Below, in pieces: positions 50,660 through 59,485 of a stretch of 64,000 nt of DNA. Source of the stretch: a virus; the IMG/VR virus record IMGVR_UViG_3300027996_002186, positions 248,001 through 312,000 of that record. One strand, 5' to 3'. Each line of letters begins with the position of its first letter. Position 1 is the first letter of the stretch. The notes under the pieces were generated by a model that was not told the DNA's origin, ran no database searches, and saw only the letters and a list, made by a program, of their open reading frames with translations. The translations under genes were made by a program, and so were the position numbers.

Positions 50660-52147
50660 ATGAAGAATATCATCACAAGGTTGGCGCCAAGTCCCACTTC
50701 AAATTTTTGTCATCTTGGAAATATCCGAACACTATTATATAACTACTTACTTGCTAAAAAGCATGGTGGTAAATTCCTTGTTAGACTAGAAGATACCGAT
50801 AGAGATAGATACACACCTGGATTTCTAAACTATTTCAGAGACACACTAGATTGGTTAGGAATTGTACCTGATTCTTCTTATTGGAATCCAGATACTTCAA
50901 TTGGATCATTCACACAATCAGAAAGAGATTATAGTGACAAAATCAATTATCTTATCGATAATGGTTATGCTTACTACGCTTTTGATACTAAAGACGATTT
51001 AGACAAAGCACATAAAAATATTCCGAATTTCAAATATGACGCGACTACTCGTATATCAATGAGAAATTCATTCACAATGTCAAAAGAGGATTTTGATAAA
51101 ACTATTAATGATAGAACACCTTATGTTATCAGGTTTGCTGTAACACCTGGAGTTGATATTACTTTCACTGATGCTATCTTAGGAGACATCACAATTAACA
51201 CTAATGTTGTTGATGATAAAGTGCTATTAAAGTCTAATGGTATTGGTTCTTATCACCTTTGTAATGTTAGTGACGACCACGATATGGGAGTAACTCACGT
51301 ACTTAGAGGACAAGAGTGGGTAAACTCAACACCTTTACACGTTTTACTTTACCAAGCTTTTGGTTGGGATGTGCCAACATTTGCACACTTACCACTAATT
51401 ATGAATCCTGATGGGAAAGGAAAATTATCTAAGAGAACATCTACTAGATATGGTATTCCAATCGCTCCACTTGGATATAATGATGGTGATGGTAACTACG
51501 TTAAGGGTTGGAAAGACTTAGGATATGATCCGAAATCATTTATGAATACATTAGCTCTAATTGGATGGAACCCTGGTAATGATGTTGAAATTATGTCAAT
51601 GGATGATATGATTAATAGTTTTACATTGGATAGAGTTCACAAATCAGGAGCTAGATTTGATATGGTTAAATCACAATGGATTAATTCACATTACTTGAAA
51701 CACACACCAAATTCTTGTTTACGTCCTTATATCACATTACCCGATGGTAGATATAATGTTGATAAAGTAGATATGATTATAACACTTGCTAAAGATAGAG
51801 TTGAATTCAAACAAGATTTGAATACGATTGTTGATTTATTCTTTGATAATCCAGTGATTACATCAACTAAGAAATTAGATAACAAATATAAATCTGCTAT
51901 GTCTGTTTTTGTTGATGAAATTGATTCAATTAGTTTTGATGATAACGATTCATTAAAAAAATCAATATTTGATATTTGCTCAAGTGTTGATGTTAAGATG
52001 GGTAAAGTGATGCCTGGATTAAGAATGGCTCTTATGGGTGGTGTCTCTGGTCCAGATTTAATAACAACGATGATAATTCTTGGTAAAGACCAAGTTAAAG
52101 ATAGAATTGCTAATTCGTTGATTTTTGAAAAAGCTATTTTATCATAA
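50660..52147 (+). CDS. gltX: Glutamyl-tRNA synthetase
   Basis: A full-length 495-residue class I GluRS. The HIGH-type motif is HLGN at residues 18-21 (in APSPTSNFCHLGNIRTLLYN), and the KMSKS-type motif is GKLSKR near 254. The anticodon-binding helical domain (about 330-495) is present, unlike in the mini-HisRS. A Bacteroidetes-like insertion (GDGNYVKGWKDLGYDP) follows the KMSKS loop. It attaches Glu to tRNA-Glu. It probably came from a flavobacterial host and is expressed from a host-type promoter. No attenuator is visible in its leader. Confidence 0.95.
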   Translation: MKNIITRLAPSPTSNFCHLGNIRTLLYNYLLAKKHGGKFLVRLEDTDRDRYTPGFLNYFRDTLDWLGIVPDSSYWNPDTSIGSFTQSERDYSDKINYLIDNGYAYYAFDTKDDLDKAHKNIPNFKYDATTRISMRNSFTMSKEDFDKTINDRTPYVIRFAVTPGVDITFTDAILGDITINTNVVDDKVLLKSNGIGSYHLCNVSDDHDMGVTHVLRGQEWVNSTPLHVLLYQAFGWDVPTFAHLPLIMNPDGKGKLSKRTSTRYGIPIAPLGYNDGDGNYVKGWKDLGYDPKSFMNTLALIGWNPGNDVEIMSMDDMINSFTLDRVHKSGARFDMVKSQWINSHYLKHTPNSCLRPYITLPDGRYNVDKVDMIITLAKDRVEFKQDLNTIVDLFFDNPVITSTKKLDNKYKSAMSVFVDEIDSISFDDNDSLKKSIFDICSSVDVKMGKVMPGLRMALMGGVSGPDLITTMIILGKDQVKDRIANSLIFEKAILS

Positions 52148-52223
52148 AAAATTGTAAAGTTCTCTTATAGAACCTTTTATCATTTTAAACTATAATATAT
52201 ATTATATAATGTAACTCGACCTG

Positions 52224-52263
52224 CCCATGGAAGATGGGGGTTTCGATTGGGGATTTCAATTGA
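52224..52263 (+). promoter_or_regulatory. Structured leader upstream of the secreted protein
   Basis: In the 149-bp gap after gltX two adjacent hairpins can form: CCCAT/ATGGG (52224-52238) and TCGATTG/CAATTGA (52243-52263, one G-T pair). The segment is far more G-rich than its surroundings. There is no T-run, so it is a leader structure rather than a terminator. Confidence 0.4.
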
Positions 52264-52296
52264 TTCTTCAAGTGAGTATAAAAAATAATCTAAACC

Positions 52297-52698
52297 ATGA
52301 AAAGTTTATTATTAATACTTGCCTTATTTATAGGATCATTTTCTTATTCACAAAGTGATAAAACCACTACAAAACTATCGTTTGATGAATGGATTAACAC
52401 AAAAAACAATATACCATCTGACATATTTGATGAAGAATGGTACGCATCATTAGATGAACCAATTAATTTCATAACTTATAGAAGAAGATGTGAAGTAACT
52501 ATACAATTTAGAATTTATAGAGGATTTGAAGAAACATATACCGTTGTTTTAACAAACAAAAATGGATTAGTAGTTTGGAAAGGTGAATTAAAACAAATTG
52601 ATGAGATCGATATTTCTTATTTATATAAAGGTATTTATACATTAACAGCTACCGATTCTGATGGTAATTCAATGGATAAAGAGGTTATTATTGGTTAG
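52297..52698 (+). CDS. Secreted protein with signal peptide and T9SS-tail-like C-terminus
   Basis: 133 residues. MKSLLLILALFIGSFSYSQ is a typical flavobacterial Sec signal peptide with cleavage near SYS-Q. The C-terminal 70 residues (FRIYRGFEETYTVVLTNKNG, then DISYLYKGIYTLTATDSDGN, ending MDKEVIIG) have the strand pattern of type IX secretion C-terminal domains (idiS.L..GiY.l...g....K.i..). A short phage protein of this form could be exported to the cell surface or occupy the T9SS machinery. Possible superinfection exclusion; inference only. Confidence 0.6.
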   Translation: MKSLLLILALFIGSFSYSQSDKTTTKLSFDEWINTKNNIPSDIFDEEWYASLDEPINFITYRRRCEVTIQFRIYRGFEETYTVVLTNKNGLVVWKGELKQIDEIDISYLYKGIYTLTATDSDGNSMDKEVIIG

Positions 52699-52728
52699 TA
52701 TGTTTTTGTTTATATTTGATTAACCCAG

Positions 52729-54969
52729 TTATTCAAAGAGTGGGAATTTTGGAAGATACAATCTAGTAGTTGCGTTATCTGCAAATACTAAGTATTTAGA
52801 ATCGTCTCTAATAATATATTGATTTAATATCTTATTATGTACATTCTCTGGTATAACATCTAAGAACATTCTAATATTAGTAATCTTCATATCAGACGCT
52901 AATATCTCAGGATTGAAGTTTAATAATTCATATTCAATCGGTACTATTGTTTGAGTATCTTGATATAATTTTCTCAGAAGAGTATTTGGTAAACTAGGAG
53001 CATCTTCTTCAAAGTCAACATTTCTCTTATAAATATATTGTTCCATTTTTCTATTTCTCTGATCAATATTAAGAACATAACAGTGCCAAGTTTCCTCTTC
53101 TAATCCTGTTGGATCAGCACCAGTTGTATATGGTGTTAAGTTGAATACATACGTATCTGAGTTAAGTGTTATTGTTATTGTATCATTTAATAACTCAGCT
53201 TTCCAACCAAGTGAAGTCGTTGTATCATAATGAGTCATGAAATTATAAATTTCATCTTGTATGTAATTATTTATATTAAACCAAACTTGGAATCCAATAT
53301 TATCAGATACTTTGAAAATAGGATCAAGATTCTTATATGAAACAGCAGAGTTTCTATAATTGATAGATGATAAGTCATAATGAGCCTTAGCTATAATTGT
53401 TGAAGAATTCTCAACAAGTTCTTTATCTATTTGTGCGTTATATTCTAATCTAATTGGATCTCTTGTTAAAGGAGTAAATTGTTGCTTATTAGCAACTGCT
53501 GCTTTATCCTTAGTTTGTTCGATACCCATTAATTCATCAATTGTAGTATTCTTAGTAAGCTTATCAAGTTTATTTTGTATATCAATAGTACCAGCTTGGA
53601 TATTTGCTTTCTGAGTGTATTTTTTCAGAATCAATTTATAGTAAACTGCTGAGTTATTGAAATTTCTAAACTGTTGTGCGTGATCTACTTGATACATTCT
53701 ATTCACCTCACAGAAATAAAGAAAGTCTTCTTTAGATGGTCTCCTTTGAACACCAAAGATTTCCTTAAATTGTTGTTTGGTTATATGTGCTTCCATTGTT
53801 TCAAACAGATTCAAGTCAAATTGATTCATAACAATTTGACTATCCGGGAAATTATTACCTTCTATTGAAATTTTAATTTCTCCCTCACAAACAACATTAA
53901 ATAATTGATATTCATTTAATGTGTGATCTTGTCCTTTCTTATCAGGATCAGTAACAAAATAAAGAATCTTATGACCGAATACTTGTTCAGCATCTTTACT
54001 TAATTTTGTTAATAAATTAACAGCCGTATTTTGTTGATATGGGTTATATAAATTTGCCTTTTCTTGATCAGTCATAGGTGCGTTAACACCATCAACATCA
54101 CATTTATCACCTGCGCCAGAATTTAGATTCTCATTAGGTATGAAATTACCATCAGCATCAAATATTCCATTCATATTAGACAAACAACATTCTCTTATAC
54201 CAAATAAATTACTTTTTTTCGAATCATTTGTTACATTTTGAAAGTCACCGATTAAATTAATATCTTGTATAGTAACTAATTGACCAGAATTATTTGTAAT
54301 AGAATATTCGATTTGGAAAAACCTTATAGGATTTATATCAGTAGTTGATATATTTTCTTTTGTTAAAGGTTCCCAACTGGACCAAGTTCTTGAACTATCT
54401 TGTGAATATCTATATTCTAATGTTAAACCATCAGGTAACCCACTTTGGTGTGATATTGATATTATTTCTAAATCTGTTATTTTAAATATTTTAAAAATAA
54501 AAGGAGGTTTTATTATTTTTGTTTCACCAGTTGGTATAGAAACAATATCACTATTTTCAATAGGTCTTTCTAATTCACCTTGTAATTCATATTCTAATAT
54601 TCTAATATTATCTAATGTAGATATTCCTTCCCTAATCCATTTTATATCTACATATAATGGATCAAGTGAATCTATAACCGGAAAATTATCAATAAACCTT
54701 TTTAAAACTAACCACTCAGACCAAGATATACCATCTCTAGATACTCTATAATATTGTGATAAAAATCTTTCATCAGATAATCCTAAAGTATCATATTGAA
54801 ATTTGGTAAATTCAGTAACATTTTGTAAATTAGTAAAACTAATAACATACTCATCTCCTGGTTCATAAAAGTAAGGAGTGAAATCACTCGAACCAGTAGC
54901 CGCGTTTATATCGAATTTGTCGGAAATGGTAATAGTACCATCATTAAGGTTTGTAACTACATCATACAT
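52729..54969 (-). CDS. Large phage structural protein (746 aa)
   Basis: A beta-rich protein with segments such as YYRVSRDGISWSEWLVLKRF and LEYRYSQDSSRTWSSWEPLT, a repeated S-x-W-S-x-W pattern of about 100-residue modules in the N-terminal half. The C-terminal half contains a lectin-like fold (FKVSDNIGFQVWFNINNYIQ, LEEETWHCYVLNIDQRNRKM) resembling concanavalin/LamG sandwiches. It is preceded by an exact TTAATATATA 5 bp before ATG. It may bind host-surface sugars as part of the tail or neck. No homologue named. Confidence 0.6.
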   Translation of the reverse strand: MYDVVTNLNDGTITISDKFDINAATGSSDFTPYFYEPGDEYVISFTNLQNVTEFTKFQYDTLGLSDERFLSQYYRVSRDGISWSEWLVLKRFIDNFPVIDSLDPLYVDIKWIREGISTLDNIRILEYELQGELERPIENSDIVSIPTGETKIIKPPFIFKIFKITDLEIISISHQSGLPDGLTLEYRYSQDSSRTWSSWEPLTKENISTTDINPIRFFQIEYSITNNSGQLVTIQDINLIGDFQNVTNDSKKSNLFGIRECCLSNMNGIFDADGNFIPNENLNSGAGDKCDVDGVNAPMTDQEKANLYNPYQQNTAVNLLTKLSKDAEQVFGHKILYFVTDPDKKGQDHTLNEYQLFNVVCEGEIKISIEGNNFPDSQIVMNQFDLNLFETMEAHITKQQFKEIFGVQRRPSKEDFLYFCEVNRMYQVDHAQQFRNFNNSAVYYKLILKKYTQKANIQAGTIDIQNKLDKLTKNTTIDELMGIEQTKDKAAVANKQQFTPLTRDPIRLEYNAQIDKELVENSSTIIAKAHYDLSSINYRNSAVSYKNLDPIFKVSDNIGFQVWFNINNYIQDEIYNFMTHYDTTTSLGWKAELLNDTITITLNSDTYVFNLTPYTTGADPTGLEEETWHCYVLNIDQRNRKMEQYIYKRNVDFEEDAPSLPNTLLRKLYQDTQTIVPIEYELLNFNPEILASDMKITNIRMFLDVIPENVHNKILNQYIIRDDSKYLVFADNATTRLYLPKFPLFE

Positions 54970-54974
54970 ATCCT

Positions 54975-54984
54975 TATATATTAA
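54975..54984 (-). promoter_or_regulatory. Putative late promoter TTAATATATA
   Basis: Exact motif on the minus strand, 5 bp before the ATG at 54969. Confidence 0.5.
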
Positions 54985-55040
54985 AAATATATTTTCGTTA
55001 ATTAATTTAGATATAATTTGGTAGAATGAATATAAATACC

Positions 55041-55048
55041 TATATTTG
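55041..55048 (+). promoter_or_regulatory. Host-type promoter of the M20-like peptidase gene
   Basis: TATATTTG with TTG at 55018-55020, exactly 20 bp apart; ATG 22 bp later. Confidence 0.7.
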
Positions 55049-55070
55049 TTAAAATTAATACATAATAAAA

Positions 55071-56258
55071 ATGGTTATGAACATAAAAGAAAAATTCTTA
55101 GAATTAACAAGCAGAACTTATCCTCACGGAACAGAGCAGGAATTATTTCACTTACTTCATGATGAATTACAACCAGATGAATTCGGTAATTTATTTATAA
55201 AAATTGGGGAAAGTGATGCAATGTTTACTTCACACTTAGACACAGCTACTTCTGCATTGAGTAAAATAACTCACGTTTTTGATAAAAATATTATTAAAAC
55301 TGATGGTAAATCCATCTTAGGAGCTGATGATAAAGCTGGTGTAACTATTATGCTTTATATGATTGAACAAAATATCCCTGGTTTATATTACTTTTTCCTT
55401 GGTGAAGAGGTTGGGTGTATCGGTTCTAAAAAAGTTGCTAATAAACTAAAAGATGAAAAAATAGAAGGAATTAATAAAGTTATTTCTTTCGATAGAAGAG
55501 GAACTACAAACGTAATCACACACCAAAGTTCACAAAGATGTGCATCTGATGCTTTTGGAGAAGCTTTAAGTAAACAATTTAATGAAGCTGACGAAACATT
55601 CGCATATGAAAATGACTCAACTGGTGTACTTACTGATTCTATTCAGTTTGTAAAAATATATCCTGAGTGTACTAACATTTCTGTTGGTTACCAAAGAGAA
55701 CACACTTTTTCTGAGTCTCAAGATATCGAACACTTAGATAAATTAGCGAAAGCTTGTTGTAAAGTTGATTGGAATTCACTACCAGTTGAAAGAGACCCAT
55801 CTACAACTGAATATAAAAGTTATGGTGGATATGGTGGATATGGTGGATGGGGTGATGATTACGACACTGGATATAGCAGACACAATAGATCTAATTGGGG
55901 AAGTTCTTTTAATAATACTCCAAAAAAAAACGTAAAAGTTTACGTTCACGATAAAACATTCAACTATGTTTCTTGTATCGAGGTACTTGCTGATACTAAT
56001 AAAGTTGTAAAAGTTGATTTATGTGAACAACGTATTGATTACGAAAAGAAAATCATTGATAATTTACTAAAGTCATTAGAATTGGATTATGAGTATATCA
56101 ATTGGGATGGAATGACTTTGGGTGTTGAGTATGGTGGAGAACACAGTTCAGATTGTGATAGAAACGACTTAATAGAATATTTACCAGAGTTTGACTATAC
56201 TAAACTTGAAGAAATCGGCGGAGAAGAAATAGTATTCACAGGAGATTTAGTTGATTAA
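55071..56258 (+). CDS. M20/M28-like zinc metallopeptidase with Gly-Tyr-rich insertion
   Basis: 395 residues. Metal ligands are in TSHLDTATS (H, D), GADDKAGVT (bridging D), FLGEEVGCIGS (catalytic Glu pair), SFDRRGTTN (D) and YQREHTFSES (H). After the catalytic unit (about residue 235) comes a low-complexity Gly/Tyr/Trp insertion (YGGYGGYGGWGDDYD), then a C-terminal domain of about 115 residues (NVKVYVHDKTFNYVSCIEVL) that is not recognised. A host-type promoter and a terminator frame it as a single-gene unit. A second ATG at 55077 is an alternative start. Likely a di- or tripeptidase. Confidence 0.8.
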   Translation: MVMNIKEKFLELTSRTYPHGTEQELFHLLHDELQPDEFGNLFIKIGESDAMFTSHLDTATSALSKITHVFDKNIIKTDGKSILGADDKAGVTIMLYMIEQNIPGLYYFFLGEEVGCIGSKKVANKLKDEKIEGINKVISFDRRGTTNVITHQSSQRCASDAFGEALSKQFNEADETFAYENDSTGVLTDSIQFVKIYPECTNISVGYQREHTFSESQDIEHLDKLAKACCKVDWNSLPVERDPSTTEYKSYGGYGGYGGWGDDYDTGYSRHNRSNWGSSFNNTPKKNVKVYVHDKTFNYVSCIEVLADTNKVVKVDLCEQRIDYEKKIIDNLLKSLELDYEYINWDGMTLGVEYGGEHSSDCDRNDLIEYLPEFDYTKLEEIGGEEIVFTGDLVD

Positions 56259-56273
56259 AAATATATATAAAAT

Positions 56274-56307
56274 AAAAAAGAGTCGAGGTTTAATTCGACT
56301 CTTTTTT
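56274..56307. terminator. Bidirectional intrinsic terminator
   Basis: AAAAAAGAGTCGA / TCGACTCTTTTTT arms around a loop of about eight bases, between converging genes. Confidence 0.85.
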
Positions 56308-56328
56308 ATTTTATATATTATTTGTTTT

Positions 56329-56877
56329 TTACTTAAAATTACCTGCTCTATCCGTTTCAACATTATTCAACCCAATTAGTGTTGCTGTTAAAGAGATTAC
56401 TACTGCAATACCACCCATTATAATAGCAGTGTTAGGTTCAACAACTGAATTTGGTACGAAATCAGCTAAGTTAGTTGCTGTTTCAAGTGCGTGTGCACCA
56501 ATACAAACAGATGTTATACCACCTATCATACCCATAACTCCTAATCTTGTTAACCACTTGAAAAAGGTTTGTTTAACTCTTCCCCACCAATCACTTAAAC
56601 CTTCGTTAAGAGATTCACTAACTTCACCAAGTTCATCAGCTTCTGCTGCTTGTTTAGCAAGAGCTTCTCCTACTTTATTAGTATCTGTCATATCTTCTAG
56701 TGATAAACCAAGTTTATTAGCTAAATCAGATAACTCTTTTTTAACTTTTTCTTTTTCATCATCAGATAATTTATCTAACTTGCTTGTAACAGTTTCACCA
56801 ACTTGCTTCTTTATATCAGCAACGGATGAATCATTTTCGTTAATTTTAAAACTTTCAAATGCTTTAATATATTTCAT
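56329..56877 (-). CDS. Tagged membrane-active virion protein (182 aa)
   Basis: Tag MKYIKAFESFKINENDSSV with an INE site, then a charged helical stretch, a second LNE-G site in SESLNEGLSDWWGRV (about residue 92), and two hydrophobic segments (LGVMGMIGGITSVCIGAHAL; AIIMGGIAVVISLTATLIGL). Cleavage at LNE-G would release a 90-residue two-helix membrane protein with an aromatic N-terminus. The plan parallels the protein at 49463. A candidate for genome entry through the host membrane. An exact TTAATATATA lies 31 bp upstream (56909-56918). Confidence 0.65.
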   Translation of the reverse strand: MKYIKAFESFKINENDSSVADIKKQVGETVTSKLDKLSDDEKEKVKKELSDLANKLGLSLEDMTDTNKVGEALAKQAAEADELGEVSESLNEGLSDWWGRVKQTFFKWLTRLGVMGMIGGITSVCIGAHALETATNLADFVPNSVVEPNTAIIMGGIAVVISLTATLIGLNNVETDRAGNFK

Positions 56878-56908
56878 AATTATTAATATTTTTTCTTATT
56901 GTATATAT

Positions 56909-56918
56909 TATATATTAA
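56909..56918 (-). promoter_or_regulatory. Putative late promoter TTAATATATA
   Basis: Exact motif on the minus strand, 31 bp before the ATG at 56877. Confidence 0.4.
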
Positions 56919-56952
56919 ACACCGCTTTTTGTAATTTTTTACATACCAGTAT

Positions 56953-56962
56953 TTAATATATA
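56953..56962 (+). promoter_or_regulatory. Putative late promoter TTAATATATA
   Basis: Exact motif on the plus strand, 4 bp before the ATG at 56967; it diverges from the minus-strand copy at 56909-56918. Confidence 0.5.
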
Positions 56963-56966
56963 ATGT

Positions 56967-57344
56967 ATGAAACATATTAAACATATTAATGAATATAGAA
57001 CAGTGGGATTTAGATATTCAGAACCAGACTTGGGATTCACTATTTCATTTTATTATAAAGGTGAAATAACAGAGGATGATATATCAGCAATTGCAGAAAG
57101 ATTAGGTGTGAAAGTATCATCTATTAATATAGGTAAAGAATTTGGTGAAATAGAAATAGAATCACCTGATGGTGATGTTAAAGAATTAGAAGTTGATGGT
57201 AATATTAGTTTAGACTTTCACCTTTATGATGAAAAGAAGATTGACGCAATATTAGATGAAATGTCTAAATTGATGTATTCTATATTCACCACAAGTACTT
57301 ATGAATATAATATTAAGGAACACAAAGAAAACCTTAAAAAGTAA
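56967..57344 (+). CDS. Tagged virion-type protein (125 aa)
   Basis: MKHIKHINEYRTVGFRYSE is the tag in its shortest form, with the INE site at residues 7-9. The rest is an acidic alpha/beta protein (ISAIAERLGVKVSSINIGKE). The following tagged gene starts directly after its stop. Function unknown. Confidence 0.6.
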   Translation: MKHIKHINEYRTVGFRYSEPDLGFTISFYYKGEITEDDISAIAERLGVKVSSINIGKEFGEIEIESPDGDVKELEVDGNISLDFHLYDEKKIDAILDEMSKLMYSIFTTSTYEYNIKEHKENLKK

Positions 57345-57827
57345 ATGAAATTCTTAAAAAAATTCTTTGAACACAATATATCTATCTTTGATGATAATTG
57401 GAAAAAACTTCTACCAAAAAAAATACAGATTATTACATCAAATGGTTTATTCAATTTGAAATCAAATCAAATGACAATGACCGGTGAGTTGATTAGAATT
57501 TCATATATACAACGTATAAAAGGAGAACCTTTTTTTTTAATGTTTGATATACATCTTGTTAAAGATAATGATGGATTCGAGGCAAATCCAGATACTTTGA
57601 GGTTGAATGTTGATATTACTTATGGTAATAGAATGTGTTCTGAATTCATAATCGAAAAGCCTAATAAAGTAAATATTATTTTATATGATGGGAAAGGTTC
57701 TAAGTATGATAGTGATAATTCTTTTGGATTTACAGACGAATCATTAAATCACTTAGTCAAATTCTTTAATTCATTTGGGTATGAATTAACTATTGGTGAT
57801 TTATATTTTTTAGATAAAGAAAAATAA
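57345..57827 (+). CDS. Tagged virion-type protein (160 aa)
   Basis: MKFLKKFFEHNISIFDDNW is a tag-like start with FFE at residues 7-9. It begins immediately after the previous stop, so the two are co-expressed from the late motif at 56953. The body is beta-rich (SNQMTMTGELIRISYIQRIK) and unrecognised. Confidence 0.6.
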   Translation: MKFLKKFFEHNISIFDDNWKKLLPKKIQIITSNGLFNLKSNQMTMTGELIRISYIQRIKGEPFFLMFDIHLVKDNDGFEANPDTLRLNVDITYGNRMCSEFIIEKPNKVNIILYDGKGSKYDSDNSFGFTDESLNHLVKFFNSFGYELTIGDLYFLDKEK

Positions 57828-57836
57828 TTTAAAATC

Positions 57837-58202
57837 TTAGAAATCTTCATCGCTTATAATCTCTTGTAGTTTATCATCACGTAATTCATCAGGTGATTTG
57901 ATTTCATCATAAAATATATGATAATATTCGATAAAGTCAGATTCTTGTACTCTAATCGTGTCATGATAAATAAATCTATTATCAATAAAAGTATTATTTT
58001 GATATAACCCAGTGATAACTTTAAATGAAAAAACCTTTGTATCATTGTTTGTTCCAACTGTTGGTGATTCAAATATTATATTCATTTCGTTCCCAACTAT
58101 ATTTATATTCAAAAGTTTAGAATATGATGGTACATTACAATTTTGAATATCATAGTCATATTGTGGGATTGTTGATTGTTTTGTTATTATAAACTTAGAC
58201 AT
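57837..58202 (-). CDS. Hypothetical protein (121 aa)
   Basis: Beta-rich N-terminus (MSKFIITKQSTIPQYDYDIQ) and an acidic C-terminal helix. A near-late motif ATTATATATA lies 4 bp before ATG, so it is probably a late gene, although it lacks the tag. No family is recognised. Confidence 0.55.
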   Translation of the reverse strand: MSKFIITKQSTIPQYDYDIQNCNVPSYSKLLNINIVGNEMNIIFESPTVGTNNDTKVFSFKVITGLYQNNTFIDNRFIYHDTIRVQESDFIEYYHIFYDEIKSPDELRDDKLQEIISDEDF

Positions 58203-58247
58203 GACTTATATATAATTTTTGATAATAAAATATTATAAATTTTTTAC

Positions 58248-58255
58248 TATATTTG
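58248..58255 (+). promoter_or_regulatory. Host-type -7 promoter element
   Basis: TATATTTG 20 bp before the ATG at 58276. The nearest TTG (58219-58221) is 26 bp away, longer than usual. Confidence 0.5.
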
Positions 58256-58275
58256 TAATTAAATATATATAAAAT

Positions 58276-58734
58276 ATGTTAAAGAAAGTCTATAAATTAA
58301 ATTTCAAAAAATCATCCTATGATCTAAATGAGGATTATGAAAGATTATCAGATCATGAAAAAGAGAGAATATCTGAATTAGACGCTGACACTTACTTTGA
58401 TTATGATGATGATGATGAATGTTATATTTGTTATGTGATAACAACACAACAAGAGATAGATAGATACCTAAAAATATTAACAAATAATCTAATTTATAAT
58501 GTTTGTTATGATTTATCAGAAGATGTCTTGGGTGGGAATATAAATTTAGCAAAAGATTTAAAGTCAATGGTTACGGCCACGACCGCTATAAAGTATAGTT
58601 TTTTTGTCGATGATATAGATGATTGGATTTTACAAAACTTAGATATAGATATAGTTTTGGATAGAATTTCAGAAGTTGGTATTGATAAATTAAGTAATAT
58701 CGAAAATAAGTTTCTTAAAAACTTTCAATTTTAA
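58276..58734 (+). CDS. Acidic hypothetical protein (152 aa)
   Basis: Acidic, with an Asp run (YFDYDDDDECYICYVI) and helical remainder. It heads a plus-strand run 58276-60212 behind a host-type promoter. No family is recognised; acidic DNA-mimic or inhibitor roles are possible but unsupported. Confidence 0.6.
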   Translation: MLKKVYKLNFKKSSYDLNEDYERLSDHEKERISELDADTYFDYDDDDECYICYVITTQQEIDRYLKILTNNLIYNVCYDLSEDVLGGNINLAKDLKSMVTATTAIKYSFFVDDIDDWILQNLDIDIVLDRISEVGIDKLSNIENKFLKNFQF

Positions 58735-58757
58735 ATATTTATCCTTATTTTTACTAA

Positions 58758-59171
58758 ATGAATTTATATTTAGATGATAATAGAATGCCGTATATGTCTA
58801 ACTCCGAAGGAAGAGGGTTAGGTGTTTCTTACGCCTCAGAGGATAAATGGGTAATTGTTAGAGATTACTTTGAGTTTATTGATTTTGTGAGTCAAAATTT
58901 TGACGAGATTAATTTAGTGTCGTTTGACCATGATCTTGCATGTTATAAAGATGGTAGAGAGTACACTGGTAAAGATGCTGTCGATTTTTTAATTAACTAT
59001 TGTATGGATAATGATAAGAAATTTCCTAATTGGTTTGTACACTCAGACAACACAACAGGTAAAAGTAATATAATAGGTGTAGTAGTTAATTACTTAAATA
59101 AAGTAGAGGGTATAGATATATCTAAATTTAGATACTACCATAACGGAATTATAAACGGATTAGCAGTATGA
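58758..59171 (+). CDS. Cyclic-phosphate-processing receiver-domain (cREC) protein
   Basis: 137 residues with the cREC pattern: LYLDDNRMP at residues 3-11 with the acidic pair D6-D7, a middle strand NLVSFDHDLACYKD carrying D-H-D, and NWFVHSDNTTGKSNIIG with a conserved His near residue 97. This receiver-like family is predicted to process cyclic phosphate ends of RNA or nucleotides. Together with the polynucleotide-kinase-like gene at 62229 it suggests RNA-end repair. Overlaps the next gene by 4 bp. Confidence 0.7.
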   Translation: MNLYLDDNRMPYMSNSEGRGLGVSYASEDKWVIVRDYFEFIDFVSQNFDEINLVSFDHDLACYKDGREYTGKDAVDFLINYCMDNDKKFPNWFVHSDNTTGKSNIIGVVVNYLNKVEGIDISKFRYYHNGIINGLAV

Positions 59172-59485
59172 AACAAAACTTTATAACAGAACATGTTATT
59201 AAACTAATAACAAATGAAATAGAGAACAAAATGAAATTTGTCGAAACTAGTTTTCTTTATTTCAATGATCCAATAACAAATGGAAATAAAAATATTAATA
59301 GAGTTAGCCAATTTAACCCATTTGAAAAAGAGGGAATTTTACCTGTTGGTTGGTATACTTTAGAAGGAAATATACTATTGGGAATTTATGATAAATTAAA
59401 AAGTAATGAATTCTTCTTCTATAAAAGAATAGAAGGTAAGAGTTATAAAGCTAGGTTAAAGAAAAATGTCAAAACTATTAAATAA
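59168..59485 (+). CDS. Small hypothetical protein (105 aa)
   Basis: Overlaps the receiver-domain gene (ATGA) and the following gene by 20 bp, so it is translationally coupled. Contains EKEGILPVGWYTLEGNILLG. No family is recognised. Confidence 0.55.
   Translation: MKQNFITEHVIKLITNEIENKMKFVETSFLYFNDPITNGNKNINRVSQFNPFEKEGILPVGWYTLEGNILLGIYDKLKSNEFFFYKRIEGKSYKARLKKNVKTIK

Noticed and set aside
50545-50660. Attenuator before gltX
   Set aside because: No leader peptide rich in Glu codons and no alternative hairpins or T-run were found.
52224-52263. tRNA-like element
   Set aside because: TTCGATT resembles a T-loop, but flanking bases do not pair as a T-stem and no acceptor stem exists.
52710-52722. 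TATATTTG on the plus strand
   Set aside because: It points into the end of a minus-strand structural gene with no plus-strand gene behind it; probably chance in AT-rich DNA.
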